NCBI GenBank assembly: GCA_902388545.1
Contig: CABMPS010000137.1
Coordinates: 1 to 5,400 of the forward strand
DNA from: an uncultured Collinsella sp.
Lineage (GTDB): Bacteria; Actinomycetota; Coriobacteriia; Coriobacteriales; Coriobacteriaceae
Direction: 5' to 3'
Length of the DNA: 5,400 bases
Positions 4,969 through 5,400 of this stretch are shown one piece after another (the first letter of the stretch is position 1; each line of letters opens with the position of its first letter). The position numbers and the translations under genes were made by a program. The notes beneath the pieces were generated by a model. That model saw only the letters and a program-made list of their open reading frames with translations, had not been told where the DNA came from and made no database searches.

Positions 4969-5400
4969 GTGAGCCGTTCTGCCCGTATTGGATTGATTGT
5001 CTTGGCGCTTGCGATTACCGTGGTTGGCATGGGCACTGTCGGCATGGCGTTTCTACCTGCTGCGGTGACGGAGCCGGTGGTCAAGCCTGTGACTCAATCT
5101 GTCGAACTTCTGACCGGCGACGACAAGCCCGAGACCATTACCGTTGATTTTGATGAGCAGCCGGCTGTGCTGGGTATTAGCAATTATCCGCGTATTCAGC
5201 TTGGGGCCATGCGCTATACCACGGATACAAGCCTGATCGATAGGGCGTCCGAGCTACTCAAGGGCAAAACATTTAAGCGTTGGTACGGATATGCGTCCTA
5301 TCGGGCAAAAGCGAACGACATGGTTGGCGGATGCCACTCTTCCATCGAGCTGGACACTGCAAACGGCGCAAAGTTATGTGATGTCTCGTACGATCCGGGC
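4969..5400 (+). CDS. Predicted membrane-anchored or secreted protein, 5' part (3' end outside window)
   Basis: The frame is open from GTG 4969 to the window edge, giving 144 residues and no stop. The N-terminus is MSRSARIG, then a hydrophobic segment at about residues 8-29 (GLIVLALAITVVGMGTVGMAFL), then a Pro/Val/Thr-rich linker (PAAVTEPVVKPVTQSVELLTGDD). This is a signal anchor or signal peptide leading to an outside domain. The visible part of that domain contains ITVDFDEQPAVLGISNYPRIQLG and ASELLKGKTFKRWYGYASYR, with cysteines in MVGGCHSS and AKLCDVSY. I do not recognise a family. GGGGTG (4956-4961) lies seven bases before GTG 4969. An in-frame GTG at 4954, eight bases after GAAGG, is a real alternative and would add five residues. 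GC of about 53% in 5161-5280 and the membrane topology resemble the divergent gene at 4066-4734, but I see no clear sequence similarity between them. A candidate promoter lies at 4899-4927. Confidence 0.75.
   Translation, partial: MSRSARIGLIVLALAITVVGMGTVGMAFLPAAVTEPVVKPVTQSVELLTGDDKPETITVDFDEQPAVLGISNYPRIQLGAMRYTTDTSLIDRASELLKGKTFKRWYGYASYRAKANDMVGGCHSSIELDTANGAKLCDVSYDPG

Noticed and set aside
4776..5147. 123-codon plus-strand frame as a real gene
   Set aside because: Its second half overlaps the better-supported gene at 4969 in a different frame and reads as low-complexity Cys/Arg/Gly peptide. Its middle is a translated REP palindrome.

Overview
The window looks like part of a chromosome from a high-GC gut actinobacterium of the class Coriobacteriia, most likely Collinsella or a close relative. 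The grounds are about 65% GC in the housekeeping genes, a dnaJ-hspR gene order typical of actinobacteria, and palindromes built on the REP-like cores GGTGCCTGTCCCC and GGGGACGTTCTT, which I associate with this group from memory. The genus is an inference; no marker gene settles it.

Left block (1-1098): the 3' part of a zinc-finger-less dnaJ, then hspR 72 bases later on the same strand. This is the distal end of a heat-shock chaperone operon whose dnaK and grpE would lie upstream of the window. DnaJ feeds substrates to DnaK. HspR is the MerR-type repressor that normally shuts this operon off when DnaK is free. No HspR operator (HAIR palindrome) is visible in the window.

Bases 1099-1491 carry no gene. 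They hold a small hairpin, a strong intrinsic terminator nested inside a 19/20-base inverted repeat, a REP-like hairpin, and a 7-bp palindrome just before the next ribosome binding site. Bases 1492-3792 encode a 766-residue aconitase-superfamily hydratase of the YbhJ-like type. It has all three iron-sulfur cysteines, and I choose its start at 1492 rather than the longer open frame from 1312. It is followed by a long GC-rich hairpin (3807-3882) and a second intrinsic terminator (3939-3970).

Right block (3970-5400): about 53-54% GC in the counted stretches. A small single-pass membrane protein gene of unknown function lies on the minus strand (4066-4734). A second predicted membrane-anchored protein starts divergently at about 4969 and runs off the window. 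The minus-strand gene is bracketed by two near-identical 35-base palindromes (3978-4012 and 4845-4879). Just outside them sits a perfect 12-base direct repeat, GCGGCTTCTTTT (3958-3969 and 4889-4900). Taken together this resembles a transposase-less REP-bounded cassette with a target-site-like duplication. Removing 3970-4900 would join the aconitase-side terminator directly to the promoter of the right-hand gene. This is the most interesting signal in the window, and it is a hypothesis to test against related genomes.
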